DNA from: Anaeramoeba flamelloides
Lineage: Eukaryota; Metamonada; Anaeramoebidae
Reading direction: 5' to 3'
Assembly: GCA_027625915.1 (NCBI GenBank)
Contig: JANTQA010000063.1
Location: forward strand, 8,327,501 to 8,391,500
Length of the DNA stretch: 64,000 bases
The translations under genes and the position numbers were made by a program. The notes under the pieces are model-generated. The model ran no database searches. It saw nothing but the letters and a program-made list of their open reading frames with translations, and was not told the origin of the DNA. This document shows positions 54,996 to 64,000 of this stretch, in pieces. Positions within the stretch are counted from its first letter, which is position 1. Every line of letters begins with the position of its first letter.

Positions 54996-55292
54996 ACGAG
55001 ACGTTTCAATGAAAGAGGGCTCAAAAATTTTTTAACATTTTATTTTTTGCGAAATTTTATAGTTTGTTCAGACATTTTAATTATAATTATCGGTTCTAAT
55101 CCGAAATTTATTATTTCTCTTATTTTGAAACAATCGTATGTTGATTGGTACTTGAAAAAAAAAAATGAATTTTTCATTTTTGGCTGGGCCTCTTTAACTG
55201 AAGAAGCGTTTACTTTTTACCAATGTTTGCCACTCTTTACAATCAAAAATAGAGTATTTGATTTTTACAACAATCTACTTGAACGATCTTGA
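54996..55292 (+). CDS. Possible 3' exon or gene fragment, unrecognised protein
   Basis: An open frame of about 98 codons ends in TGA. The readable part is CSDILIIIIGSNPKFIISLI, then QSYVDWYLKKKNEFFIFGWA, then FDFYNNLLERS. A splice acceptor (AATTTTATAG at 55052-55061) precedes VCSDIL in a compatible phase, so only the part after it may be coding. The inverted arm at 53356-53620 carries FDFYSNLLERS plus stop on the other strand. The base differences there are synonymous or conservative, as if both had once been under protein-level selection. No family recognised. It could be the end of the gene starting near 52171. Confidence 0.35.
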   Translation, partial: TRRFNERGLKNFLTFYFLRNFIVCSDILIIIIGSNPKFIISLILKQSYVDWYLKKKNEFFIFGWASLTEEAFTFYQCLPLFTIKNRVFDFYNNLLERS

Positions 55293-55739
55293 TGAAATTG
55301 AAATTTTGAGAATATAAGTTAGATTCTATGCTTATTAAAAAGTTTTAATTCTCATTTGGGTTCTTATTGAATTTTAAAAAATTATGGTGATTTTGATCAT
55401 TTTTGTGAAGATTCCAAATTAAATTTTGAAAATTTCAAAAAAAAACAATATCTCTCTTTTTTTTCATGTACAACTTTTTTTTACACAACAGTAATTGAAA
55501 AAGTTAACATTTCCAAAATATTGTTAAACTAATTTTTCACTGATCAATAATGATACCTGAAATCGTTATTAACTAAAATGAAATAATATCATGTTGTTAA
55601 ACACTTAAAGCCAATTTCACACGAATATAAAAATAATAGCAATAAAAGTTCCTAAAAAAAGTTAATTTCAATAAATTTTGCTATTTAATCTTGAATTTTG
55701 GAAATTGAACCTTTGTATTTTTTTTTTATTTTGAAGGGC

Positions 55740-56070
55740 GGCAATTTCACCTTCTAGCTTTTAGTTTTTCTTGGGGTTTCTGTTTATTCCGAAAATCAAT
55801 AGATTTTCGTTAGGTTTTTTTTACTTTTTGAAATAAACAGAAAATTTTAATAAATTTTCGTTAGGTTTTTTTTCTTAAAAAGTAAAAAAAACCGCCGTTA
55901 GGTTTTCCAGAATTAAAGAGAGAACCACAAGAAAATCGTCATTAACTAATTTTTTTAGATTTTTGTTTTGATTAGAAAATCAATTTATTTTCAAAACAAA
56001 AACAAGAATTAAAAAAAAATAAGAATTAAAAAAAAAAAATCTAGGCACTCTACGGCACTTGATGGCACGA
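55740..56070. repeat. Repeat family A, partial copy 2
   Basis: It shares TCAATAGATTTTCGTTAGG, TACTTTTTGAAATAAACAGA, TAGGTTTTCCAGAATT and TAGGCACTCTACGGCACTTG with 1356-2096. It contains its own short inverted blocks. Borders are unclear. Confidence 0.6.
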
Positions 56071-56094
56071 CTGTTTATTTTTATTATTAATATA

Positions 56095-56645
56095 CCTAAT
56101 AATTTTTAAATAAACTATATTCCAAAAATTTGGAAACAGTTTAAACAGTTGAAAGAATAACAATACCACACTTTAAATTCAATTTGGAAAGAATTTTGGT
56201 TTTACAAACTATTTTCATTTTTTGTATTTTTTGTTTTGTTTTCATTTCCTTTTTGCAGTTACATAATCTGTTTCGTTAGATCCGGAATTTTTTTTCGATG
56301 GTTGATAGAAGGTTAGTGTTGATTTTGTTAAATTGGAAAATCACATACAATTGGTCTATGGTATCTTAACATTTGATCGATCAATAATTGTTGGTGAAAT
56401 TTCAACAAATTTACCAATACATTTTTTGTTCAGCTCATTTCATTATTTTGGACACACCAATTTTTATTTTTGAGTTTTATATTTTTTTCTTTTATTTGGG
56501 TTAAAATGATTACTTGTTAAAACATTAATACTCGGTTACTTAAATGTGGTTTTATATTAGGTTTGGAAAAATATAATCAATTGGGTTTTTTTTTGCCTAT
56601 TTTTGATTTTCTGTGTGTCAAAATTTTTGGAATGGGGTTTATATT
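56095..56645 (+). repeat. Repeat family L, copy 2 (empty of the B element)
   Basis: The reverse complement matches 26515-27504 minus the 460-bp B element. The point where B sits in copy 1 corresponds to TTA at 56552-56554 here. It is non-coding. Confidence 0.82.
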
Positions 56646-57121
56646 GACCATTCCATCCAGAGATATTGGTTATTAATTTTTCTCGAAATTGTTTTAGATT
56701 TACATCTAATAATTTAAATGACATTTTCCACGAGGGTTATTTTATAGTTGTTTCTTTTTTTGGTATTTATCAAGCTCAAATTTTAATCTTTTTAATTTTT
56801 TTGATTTTTCATTAATGTTTTTTAATTCCTTTACTCCTGATTTAAGATCATTAATCATTTCATTAAAACCCGGAATTTTTAATTTTCACTTAGTTTCAAA
56901 TCCTCTTAGATATAATTTACTAAGAAAAATTCAAGAATATATTGAAATTTATGATCTCTATTTATTTGTTTGGTCCATTTTTATTCTATATATTGGTGTA
57001 CTTTTTTTTAATTTATAAACTCACAATAAAAGGAATATTTAAGAATTGGAAAAAAAAAATGAGATTAAACCTCCCATTTAAATTCCAATTACTAATATTG
57101 TATAAGTTTTTTTTTATTTTA
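56646..57121. other. Stretch with a weak frame only
   Basis: One frame (56815-57018) reads NSFTPDLRSLIISLKPGI and then a hydrophobic tail. It is short and unsupported by any motif, acceptor or donor I trust. Otherwise nothing was recognised. Confidence 0.3.
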
Positions 57122-57915
57122 AGATCAATAGTTACTAGGTAAAAAATGTGTTATTCTAATGTTATTGAAACAGTGAAAATGATTTTAGAAAAAAACAATT
57201 TGATTTTTACTGGAATTTTCTTTGGTTTTCAATTAAAGATCAAAATTAACATTGTTTATTTTTTTTTCAATTTCGCGAACTAAGAGTTTTGGTTTTTGAA
57301 ATTTTTCAAGAAAAACTATTAATTGTTGAGATTTACTTCATCAGGATATCAACTATCCTTTGATCCTTATTATTCTATTTATTTCTTATTGATTTTTGAA
57401 ATGTTTATTATAAAAAATAATTGATAAACTATTTTCCAGTCAAAGGGTGCCAGACATAATGTACAAATTGCTGCGGTTAGATGGTTTGAATAGATATTAG
57501 AAGAAGAATTCAAAATAATAAACATTTTTGCTCATTTTTTCTGATTTTTCTTTTATCTTTTTTTGCAATTTTTTTTTAATTAATATATAATTTGATGGTA
57601 ATTTTTTTTTAATGAAAACGTCGATAGTCACTTGGTTAAAAACGTGTTATTATAATGTTATTGATATTGAAATGGTGAAAAGGATTGTAGAAAAAAACAT
57701 TTCTTGATTGTTACTGGAATTTTTTTTGATCTTCAATTGAAAATCATAATTAACATTGACTATTTTTTCAATGTTTCCGAAGAATTATAGTATTTCAAAT
57801 TTTAAGAAAATTTATTGATTAATTAGTTTTCTTTCAGACATCTATCAACTATCCTCTTATGTGTATTATTCTACTTATTTCTTATTTATTCTTCAAAGAT
57901 CAGTTATAAAATTTA
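57122..57915 (+). repeat. Diverged tandem duplication, period about 495 bp
   Basis: About 300 bp starting at 57122 recurs in the same orientation from 57617. The shared order of blocks is GTGTTATTCTAATGTTATTG, GTAGAAAAAAACA, TTACTGGAATTTT, AAATTAACATTG, ATCAACTATCCT and TATTTATTTCTTATTGATT. Substitutions are numerous, so the duplication is old. It lies just upstream of the gene ending at 59000. Confidence 0.75.
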
Positions 57916-58202
57916 ATAGATATTTGTAAAAAAATTTTTGATCACCTTTGATAGAAACAAAGTTTAGATCCATAATTTTTAATTTACTAATGATCCAAAT
58001 TTCAATAAAACTTTTTTTAACGATTCTAATTTAAATATTTTATTTAAAAAAAATTAAAGTTGTAATTTATTTTTATTTTTTATTTAATCAATAAAAAGTA
58101 ATTAATTTATTGATAAATTGGGAATTAATTCTTTGATATTTTTTTTTCAATAATATTAATTTGAATTTATTTTTGTAAAAACAATTTTTTTAAATTAAAT
58201 AG
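57916..58202. other. Probable intron end before the 58203 exon
   Basis: AT-rich sequence ending in a T-rich tract and ATAG directly before the open frame. It would be the 3' part of an intron if the gene has upstream exons. Confidence 0.4.
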
Positions 58203-59000
58203 AAAGCAATTGGTACACAAGTATTATGTAAATTGTCGAATGAGGCAAAAAAAACAAAAAATGGATCTGGGCTTGATCGATCTGCATCATTTGTAATCAC
58301 TGGGCAAAAAAACAATAGATTAGACTTTTTATCGCCAATTCGAAAGAATCCTTTCCAATTAGAAAGAAAAAGAAAAGTGGAAGAATTAAAAAGTACATCT
58401 TGTCCAAATGTTATGAAGGCCTTTCGAAGGATTGGGTATTCTGCTGAACAGCAAAAAAAGGAAAGGGAACAGGAGAATCAGCAACAAAGACAACAAATCC
58501 AACAAATTCAACAAATCAAAAAACAATTCGAACAACAAGACATGCAGATTCACCAGAATCGGGTGAAGCAGCAGCAATTGCACCAATTGCATCGAAAAAA
58601 GAAAAAGAAAAAATTTGTGAATAGATCACGCACATTACGTGAAATACAAGGAGAAAACGATTATGACATCACCATTTTAAAAAAATTTCTTAATCAAAAA
58701 CCTGCACCGCGTTGGAAACATAGATTAACTGCATTTACAAAATTTGAACCGGACTTAACAGAGGGTTGGCCTTCTTGTTTCCAGGATTTTAATTCAGAAG
58801 ATGAAAATAAAAAACAAATGAGAAAACTCGTTGTGAAAAAAAAATTGTTCGAATTATATGAAAAAATAAAAATTGGCATCTCAATCAAGAATTTACAAAG
58901 GGGTTTAATAACATTTATGGAAAAACAAGGATTTTTGAATTTGTCAAATATGGATGATGACTTTTTTATCTTTATTTCCTATGACCCTGTTTACTTTTAA
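58203..59000 (+). CDS. 3' exon of an unrecognised gene (about 265 codons visible)
   Basis: The frame opens right after a T-rich stretch ending TTAAATAG (a good splice acceptor) and runs to TAA at 59000. There is no early ATG in frame, so the start codon is probably in an upstream exon. In order: KLSNEAKKTKNGSGLDRSAS, a Ser/Pro segment (DFLSPIRKNPF), a Gln-rich coiled-coil segment (about residues 75-130), a basic patch (HRKKKKKKFVNRSRTLREIQ), KPAPRWKHRLTAFTKFEPDL, and a C-terminal helix-rich piece ending FIFISYDPVYF. The last about 50 residues look folded. No family was recognised. The SP and basic elements suggest a nuclear or cell-cycle regulated protein, which is only an impression. Confidence 0.6.
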   Translation, partial: KAIGTQVLCKLSNEAKKTKNGSGLDRSASFVITGQKNNRLDFLSPIRKNPFQLERKRKVEELKSTSCPNVMKAFRRIGYSAEQQKKEREQENQQQRQQIQQIQQIKKQFEQQDMQIHQNRVKQQQLHQLHRKKKKKKFVNRSRTLREIQGENDYDITILKKFLNQKPAPRWKHRLTAFTKFEPDLTEGWPSCFQDFNSEDENKKQMRKLVVKKKLFELYEKIKIGISIKNLQRGLITFMEKQGFLNLSNMDDDFFIFISYDPVYF

Positions 59001-59482
59001 TTTTCATTTATTTATATATATATATATATATATAAATTATTAATATTTTTTCTCAAAGAAATTTTTATTTTTTAAATTATTTATTAAAAAAAAACATTAT
59101 TTTTATTGTTGAATTTTTTACAATTTATTGTCTGTATTATTATTCTAAAATTTTATTAAACCTATTACGAAGAAAAATTAATATTAACATTTAATTTTAG
59201 CTCTGATTTTTTAGACATAGTATTAAAATAAATTTAAATTGAAAGTTTTAATATTCCAACTGAAAAGGATTCCAAAAAGAGAAAATTGAGACCTTTCTGA
59301 TATAATATCTTTTTCAAAGATTTCTGAATTTTCTACTAGAATTTTTTGATAACTGTTTCTCTAATTAAAAAATATTTATTACTACTCTTTTTCAATTAAT
59401 TCAAAAATTTTCTCAAAAATACTTAAAATATAAATATTTTACTAACTATTTTAATACCTCCAAAAATTTTTTGAAAAATATA
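59001..59482. other. Downstream flank with TA microsatellite
   Basis: A TA run at about 59013-59036 follows the stop codon closely. The rest is AT-rich with no feature recognised. Confidence 0.5.
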
Positions 59483-59683
59483 TACAGTCAGTTTCACTTT
59501 TAAGGCACAAACTTTCAACGTAATTTAAGGCACAATAAAAATCTCAAATTAAAGCACAAAATTCAAATTCTAGTAAAAATAAATTGTAAAAAAAAAAATT
59601 CCAAATTTTGTGCCTTAATTTGAGATTTTTTTGTGCCTTAAATTTCGTTGAAAGTTTGTGCCTTAAAAGTGAAACTGACTGTA
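59483..59683 (+). mobile_element. MITE family H, copy 3 (201 bp, TA borders)
   Basis: The best preserved H copy: TA then CAGTCAGTTTCACTTTTAAG on the left, and CTTAAAAGTGAAACTGACTG then TA on the right. The arms pair almost throughout, with a poly-A loop. No coding capacity. A Tc1/mariner-type MITE is the likely class. Confidence 0.85.
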
Positions 59684-62055
59684 TGAGGATTTTCAACATT
59701 GAAATTTTGGAAATATTCTTTTATTGATAATTTCCTTGATTTGTTTCAGAGATTTTGCAGATAAAGTAAAAAAAAAAATTAATAAAAATAATTTTATTAA
59801 AATTATAAACATTTTTAACAGTAAACGTGAACTATCCCAAACTCAAATAATAATGGTTTTTATCAAAAAGTTATTGTTTTTTTATTAGTAAATCAGTATA
59901 GATTCTTATTTTTTGTTTAAAGATTTTTTTTTGCTCTACATATAGAAAAAAAAATGTTTCCAAGATCATTTGAATTGTTTTAAATTGGTTATTATTCCAA
60001 AAAAATAATTTGAAATTTTTATTGTATCAATTTAAATTTTATTTTCAACTTTATAAAACAATCAATGAAGTTGACAATTTTTTATTGAGAATTTAAATCG
60101 GGATTTATTCCGAAAAAAAAAATAAATATTATAATAATTTGGTAAAATATACACAGAAACAATCTATGGCTATTTTTTGTAAAATGTGTTAAACTAGTTT
60201 TTGGTGAATATTTTATGAATCAAATTATCATTATTTTCTTCTAGATAAGATAAAATGGGTAAAACAAAAAAGAAAAAGAAAAAAAAAAACAAAAAATATT
60301 TTAATCTTGTAAAAGTATAATAAATTATAAATTTAAGTATTTGGGAATAGGAAAATGGAATATTAATTTTGGATTTAAATACTGATTCTCCAACTTTTAT
60401 TTAATCAAATGTAGATGTAAAGGTCACAAATATCAAAAAAATATATCAAAAATAAAATTAAATTAATAAAATTTGTATATTTATTCCTAATTTAAATTGA
60501 TTTCAATAAAAAGAAAAAACAGTCTTTTTGGTCTTGAATCATTTTTAAGTATTTTATTTGAAGAAATTTTCGTATGATAAAGAGTTTTTTTAATCTACTT
60601 TTGCCCAATGAAACGACTAAAAAAGGCATTATCCTTACTTTAAAGAAGTGTTATATAAATAAATCTAATACTGGTTTACAAATTGATAAAGGAGATTAAA
60701 ACTTATTTAGATTAACAACAATTAAAAAAAATTATCAACTAATAACTCTACAATTAAAAGTTTTTTCAACTAATAATAAATACTTTTTTTTTTAACCAAA
60801 TTTTCTAAATATTTTCATTTTATATCTTAATGAAATTATTAAAAATTGATTGTTAAAATTGATTTTTTGAATTGTTTGATTAATTCTCTGAAAAAAAAAT
60901 CTGTTATATTTGATATTTTCGAGAAAAAAGTTTTATTACGATTTATAATTTTTACTAAAGAAATCTAATGAACATTTACATTCATTCAGATAAAGAACTT
61001 TCATAAATAATATTTTCAACATATTCTTCTGAATGGTAAATAATAATCTTAATTATTTTTTTTTCTGATGTTCATCTGAGTTTGATTTTGGATAAGTATT
61101 GGGACTTGAAATTTATTTTTACATTTTCCATTATCTCATTGTTCGATTTACATAAATTATTTTAAGAAACGAAAGTTTTCAGAAAAATGTTACAAAAAAA
61201 TGAAAAAAAACGTGATTCAGCTCTATTTGAGATGTCATTTTTTTGTATATACGATAATTGTTAATTTTTTTAATTGTAACTTTCGAATGTACAGAGGTAA
61301 TTCAAAAAGATGAAAAATATCCACAACTAAAATTTTCTAAATTGTATTTTAGAGCTCATTTTGTTCAAATTATTTGAGAAAATACTTGATTTTTCAAAAT
61401 CCAAGTCACAAAGGTTGATTTTGAATACTTTCTAATGAAAAAATTTTTTTCGGGATTTTTTACCACATCCCTAAATGTTTATTCACAACAAAAAAAAAAA
61501 TAATTTATCATGTAGCAGGAATGAAAATAATCATGAACAGGATGAAAAGTTTTTATATTGCAAAAGAAAAAAATCAATATATTAATTAACTTGTTATAAA
61601 ATATATAGGTAGTAAAAATTTAATCTAGTTGAAAAAAAATTTAATTTTCTGGGATTAATTCTTGAATCTTAATTTTTTGAAACTTCGCATAATATAAAAT
61701 AAGTAAGTATATCAGATCATCAATAAGATATTTTATTATTTTATCATGTGAAATTGATACTTTAGTCTTGAAGTATAAAGTTTTTCAACTCAAAATTTTT
61801 TAGAGCTCAATGGCCGTTGAGGAAAAGATTAAATTATGAAATCGAAAAATATATTATTAAAAAAAAATCAACCTTTTCATGTTTATCATATATCTTTTTA
61901 AATCACAATATTTAATTTCAATTAAAAAATGAAGAATTACTTTGTTCAATCTTCCAATACAAAAAAAAAAGCAAAATATTCAAAAGAAATTTTTAATAAA
62001 AAAATAAATATATATAAAATTTTGGTTTAATATTGAAAAAATTTTATTTGAAGGA
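59684..62055. other. AT-rich non-coding stretch
   Basis: No gene, RNA gene or known repeat copy recognised. The part nearest 62055 presumably includes the 3' untranslated region of the SF3A1 gene. Confidence 0.45.
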
Positions 62056-63601
62056 TTACTTTTTTGATACAATCATTAAAATATCATCATTTGAAATATT
62101 ATAAAAAGCTAAAGTTTCATTATTTAATAATGGCATCCCTGATGAAGTTTTTAATTGGTAATCTGCAAAGTTAATATTGTGATTTTTTTTTAGGGAATCG
62201 ATTAATTCTTGGATAGACCTTGTTACATTGAACTGTATTTTAATTGTTTCTTGATTAAATTTAAAATCTTGAGGCTGTTGGTTATTGCCTTGTTGCAATT
62301 TTAAAGGCAAGCTTAATAAAAAAGACGAAGTGTTTCCATTTTTCTGTATAAATTCCTTTTCTGGGATCAATTTCGATTCTGGATTTATTTTGACTTTTTT
62401 ATTTTGGAAATTCATTAATGGCATTGGCGGCTGTAGCTGGGGCTGTTGGACTTTGATTTGGTTGGGTATTAGTGAATTGGTCTTACGGAGATGTAATTGC
62501 TTTTCAAGTTCTTTAACTGCGATTCCTAATTTCGTATTTGGAATAATTCTAGGCTTTGGCCCAAGGTCTGGCTGAACGTTATTTTCCTTTTGAGGATTTT
62601 TTTCTTGTTCAACCAATTTTTTAAAGACGTTGGCCTGTAATATGGCTATACTTCCAGAATACCCATCCCAAACCATTTTTTTTTCAGATTTGTTTTTTTG
62701 ATCCTTGATGAGACTATTATTTTCATTTTCTACATCCATTTGTGAAATTTTTTTCCATTGTCTGACAAACCTCTTTAAATTATTTGCCATATCTTTGGAT
62801 TGTGTTAAATTTGTGTTTCGGTTCCGTTCCAAAACTTGCTTATCTATTTCTCTTTGCTTCCTATTTGAATATTCAACATTGGTATGCTGTCCAAATTCCT
62901 CAAGGGGAACTGGCACGCCTGTGAAAGGAGATATCTGATATAATTCCCCATCCTCCGATTTAATTAATTGCTCTGCGAGTTTGTTATAATCTTTGGAATT
63001 AATATTTAACTCAATTTTTTCTGTTTCAGGCTCGCGTTCCAGCTCAAGTTGAGTTTCCATTTTTTGGGTCTTGAGTTCAATGCCTTGTTGTTGCTTTTGC
63101 TCTTCCAATGTTTTCTTATTTTCGTTATTCATTGGTTCTTCAAGTTCCATATCAACGACTTCTTGCTTTGTTGAAGATTTATTTTGATCCCTTTCGATTT
63201 CATTTAATGGCTCATTTTCCTGTAAATTTTTATCCTCGATTTCTACCGTAGCTACAATGGAAAATGTCGACTAATCAATTAATTCCATCGATTCTCTTAA
63301 CTCTTCTTCAAATTTTGGATTTAAAATTGATTCTCGGTATTTTAACCACTTGCTTCTTCTTTTAATGGTTTCAAGTATTGAAATTCGATCTTTCGAATTT
63401 TTATCAATTTTATTCAAGATTTCGAAATTTGGAATAATGCAATTCTTATATTGCTTGACATATGCCATGAAATGTGTATGTAATGGATTTTGCAGTTTAA
63501 GAAAATCAAATTGTGGATTTTGGAATTCTCGGCTTGTTAGACCATTTAAAAAGGATTGACCATTAAGAGCAGTGAATTGTGATGTTAGTTTCATGACTTC
63601 A
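62056..63601 (-). CDS. SF3A1: SF3A1/Prp21 homologue, U2 snRNP splicing factor; in-frame TAG
   Basis: SF3A1 is the large subunit of the SF3a trimer that helps U2 snRNP bind the branch site. From the high end: the second SURP module (KLTSQFTALNGQSFLNGL, then NPQFDFLKLQNPLHTHF), a Lys-rich helix region, ELID then TAG (63273-63271) then STFSIVATVEIED, the segment SPFTGVPVPLEEFGQH, the conserved KMVWDGYSGS, a Pro/Gln linker, LIPEKEFIQKN, and a C-terminal ubiquitin-like module ending LAFYNISNDDILMIVSKK and TAA. In human SF3A1 the region is QIDWHDFVVVETVDF, so the TAG lies at the Trp. The frame is the same on both sides, so no intron or frameshift is needed. The first SURP module is not visible. An acceptor (CAATAG) at 63602 suggests an upstream exon at or beyond the window edge. 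Confidence 0.9.
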
Positions 63602-64000
63602 CTATTGGTTTTTGAAAGGTTTAAAATTATATGAATTATTTGAAGAAATAATTTAGTTATATTGAAAGCAACATCAAAACGATTTTTTTGAAAAAAAAAT
63701 TTTTTGTTTTTTCCAAATTAAAAATTTTAATTAAAAACTATTCAGTTTCAAAAGGTAAAAACTAAAAAAAAATGAAGATTATTAGAAAAAATTGTTCTGA
63801 TCTCCAAATTAAAACTTTATTTTGAAAAGAATATTGGGAAAAAAATCATAGAAATTATTTTATTTTGACAATTAAGCCTACCCCTTTTACCAAAAAGGGG
63901 TTAAGTTCTATGAGAAGAATGGTGTTATAAAATTAAGAGGGGTCTTAATAATACTTGGTCAATCTCTATTATGTGCGTTTTAAAAAAGTGTCACTGAAAT
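63602..64000 (-). other. Probable intron 5' of the SF3A1 exon
   Basis: AT-rich sequence next to the acceptor at 63602-63603. No SURP-coding piece is seen here, although the family normally has one further upstream. A short palindromic patch (CCCCTTTT...AAAAGGGG, about 63884-63901) is flanked by TTAA words and may be the edge of another TTAA-type element cut by the window end. Confidence 0.45.

Larger units (their letters stand above)
53356..55507. repeat. Family J: 2.15-kb interval with about 255-bp inverted arms
   Basis: 53356-53620 and 55250-55507 are near-identical in inverse orientation: GAAAAAAAAGTTGTACATG against CATGTACAACTTTTTTTTAC, and TTCAAAATTTAATTTGGAAT against ATTCCAAATTAAATTTTGAA. 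The 1.6-kb centre holds a G element and a C element. The right arm covers the end of an open frame (54996-55292). The left arm carries the matching piece on the minus strand. It may be a transposon with long terminal repeats or an inverted duplication of a gene's 3' end. Confidence 0.8.

Noticed and set aside
56815-57142. Frame reading NSFTPDLRSLIISLKPGI as an upstream exon of the 58203 gene
   Set aside because: No credible donor or acceptor links it, and the remainder is hydrophobic chance sequence; mentioned only as a weak possibility.
63242-63274. A tiny intron removing the SF3A1 TAG
   Set aside because: The possible GT-AG pairs give 20- or 29-base introns and lead straight into stops. 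The unspliced frame downstream matches the family, so no intron is needed.
1-64000. CRISPR arrays, bacterial operons, ribosome-binding sites, rho-independent terminators
   Set aside because: The window is eukaryotic nuclear in character; repeats are interspersed transposons, not spaced direct repeats, and no bacterial-type genes are present.

Overview
The window reads as nuclear DNA of a unicellular eukaryote. It is strongly AT-rich, with long poly-A and poly-T runs. Genes occur on both strands, one has clear GT-AG introns, and the proteins are eukaryote-specific (kinetochore, spliceosome, nucleolus, lysosomal-type enzyme, SH3 scaffold). Long Lys/Glu runs and KEKEKE tracts in the proteins fit lineages such as Anaeramoeba-like metamonads or other AT-rich amoebae, but the window has no taxonomic marker and this is a guess. 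The complete genes I am surest of all end in TAA.

Layout. 1-3551: repeats only. 3552-4139 (-): Spc24-like kinetochore protein. 4811-5697: a long foldback. 6439-15941 (-): secreted GH20 beta-hexosaminidase in six exons, with three introns of 2.3-3.1 kb that hold mobile-element debris. 16-24 kb: repeats and one possible gene fragment. 23991-24530 (-): small basic/acidic protein. 24.6-33.5 kb: densely nested short transposons. 33592-35324: a decayed DNA transposon with TTAA ends. 35999-38198 (+): Esf1, a ribosome-biogenesis factor, with a frame break in a 25-A run. 41483-47449 (-): a 1988-residue protein with about seven SH3 modules around a very long KSKDKD-type repeat. 47.5-58 kb: more repeats and fragments of one or two poorly resolved genes. 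58203-59000 (+): the 3' exon of an unrecognised gene. 62056-63601 (-): the 3' part of SF3A1/Prp21, a U2 snRNP protein, carrying an in-frame TAG where a Trp is expected.

The recognisable genes are unrelated housekeeping functions: chromosome segregation, glycan hydrolysis, rRNA processing, pre-mRNA splicing and cytoskeletal or signalling scaffolding. There is no operon-like or cluster logic.

The most informative non-genic content is a set of short non-autonomous DNA transposon families, labelled A to N here. B (460 bp) makes 3-bp duplications, supported by a filled and an empty copy of the same host repeat inside this window. C (about 178 bp) and E (about 757 bp) share the terminus TTAAGGGAYTAG. 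H (about 200 bp) looks like a Tc1/mariner-type MITE with TA flanks. F, G, K, L and N are further interspersed repeats, and D and J carry long inverted arms. Several are inserted in one another, which gives a relative order of activity. I see no tRNA, rRNA, CRISPR array or viral structural gene. Repeat ends and similarities were judged by eye.
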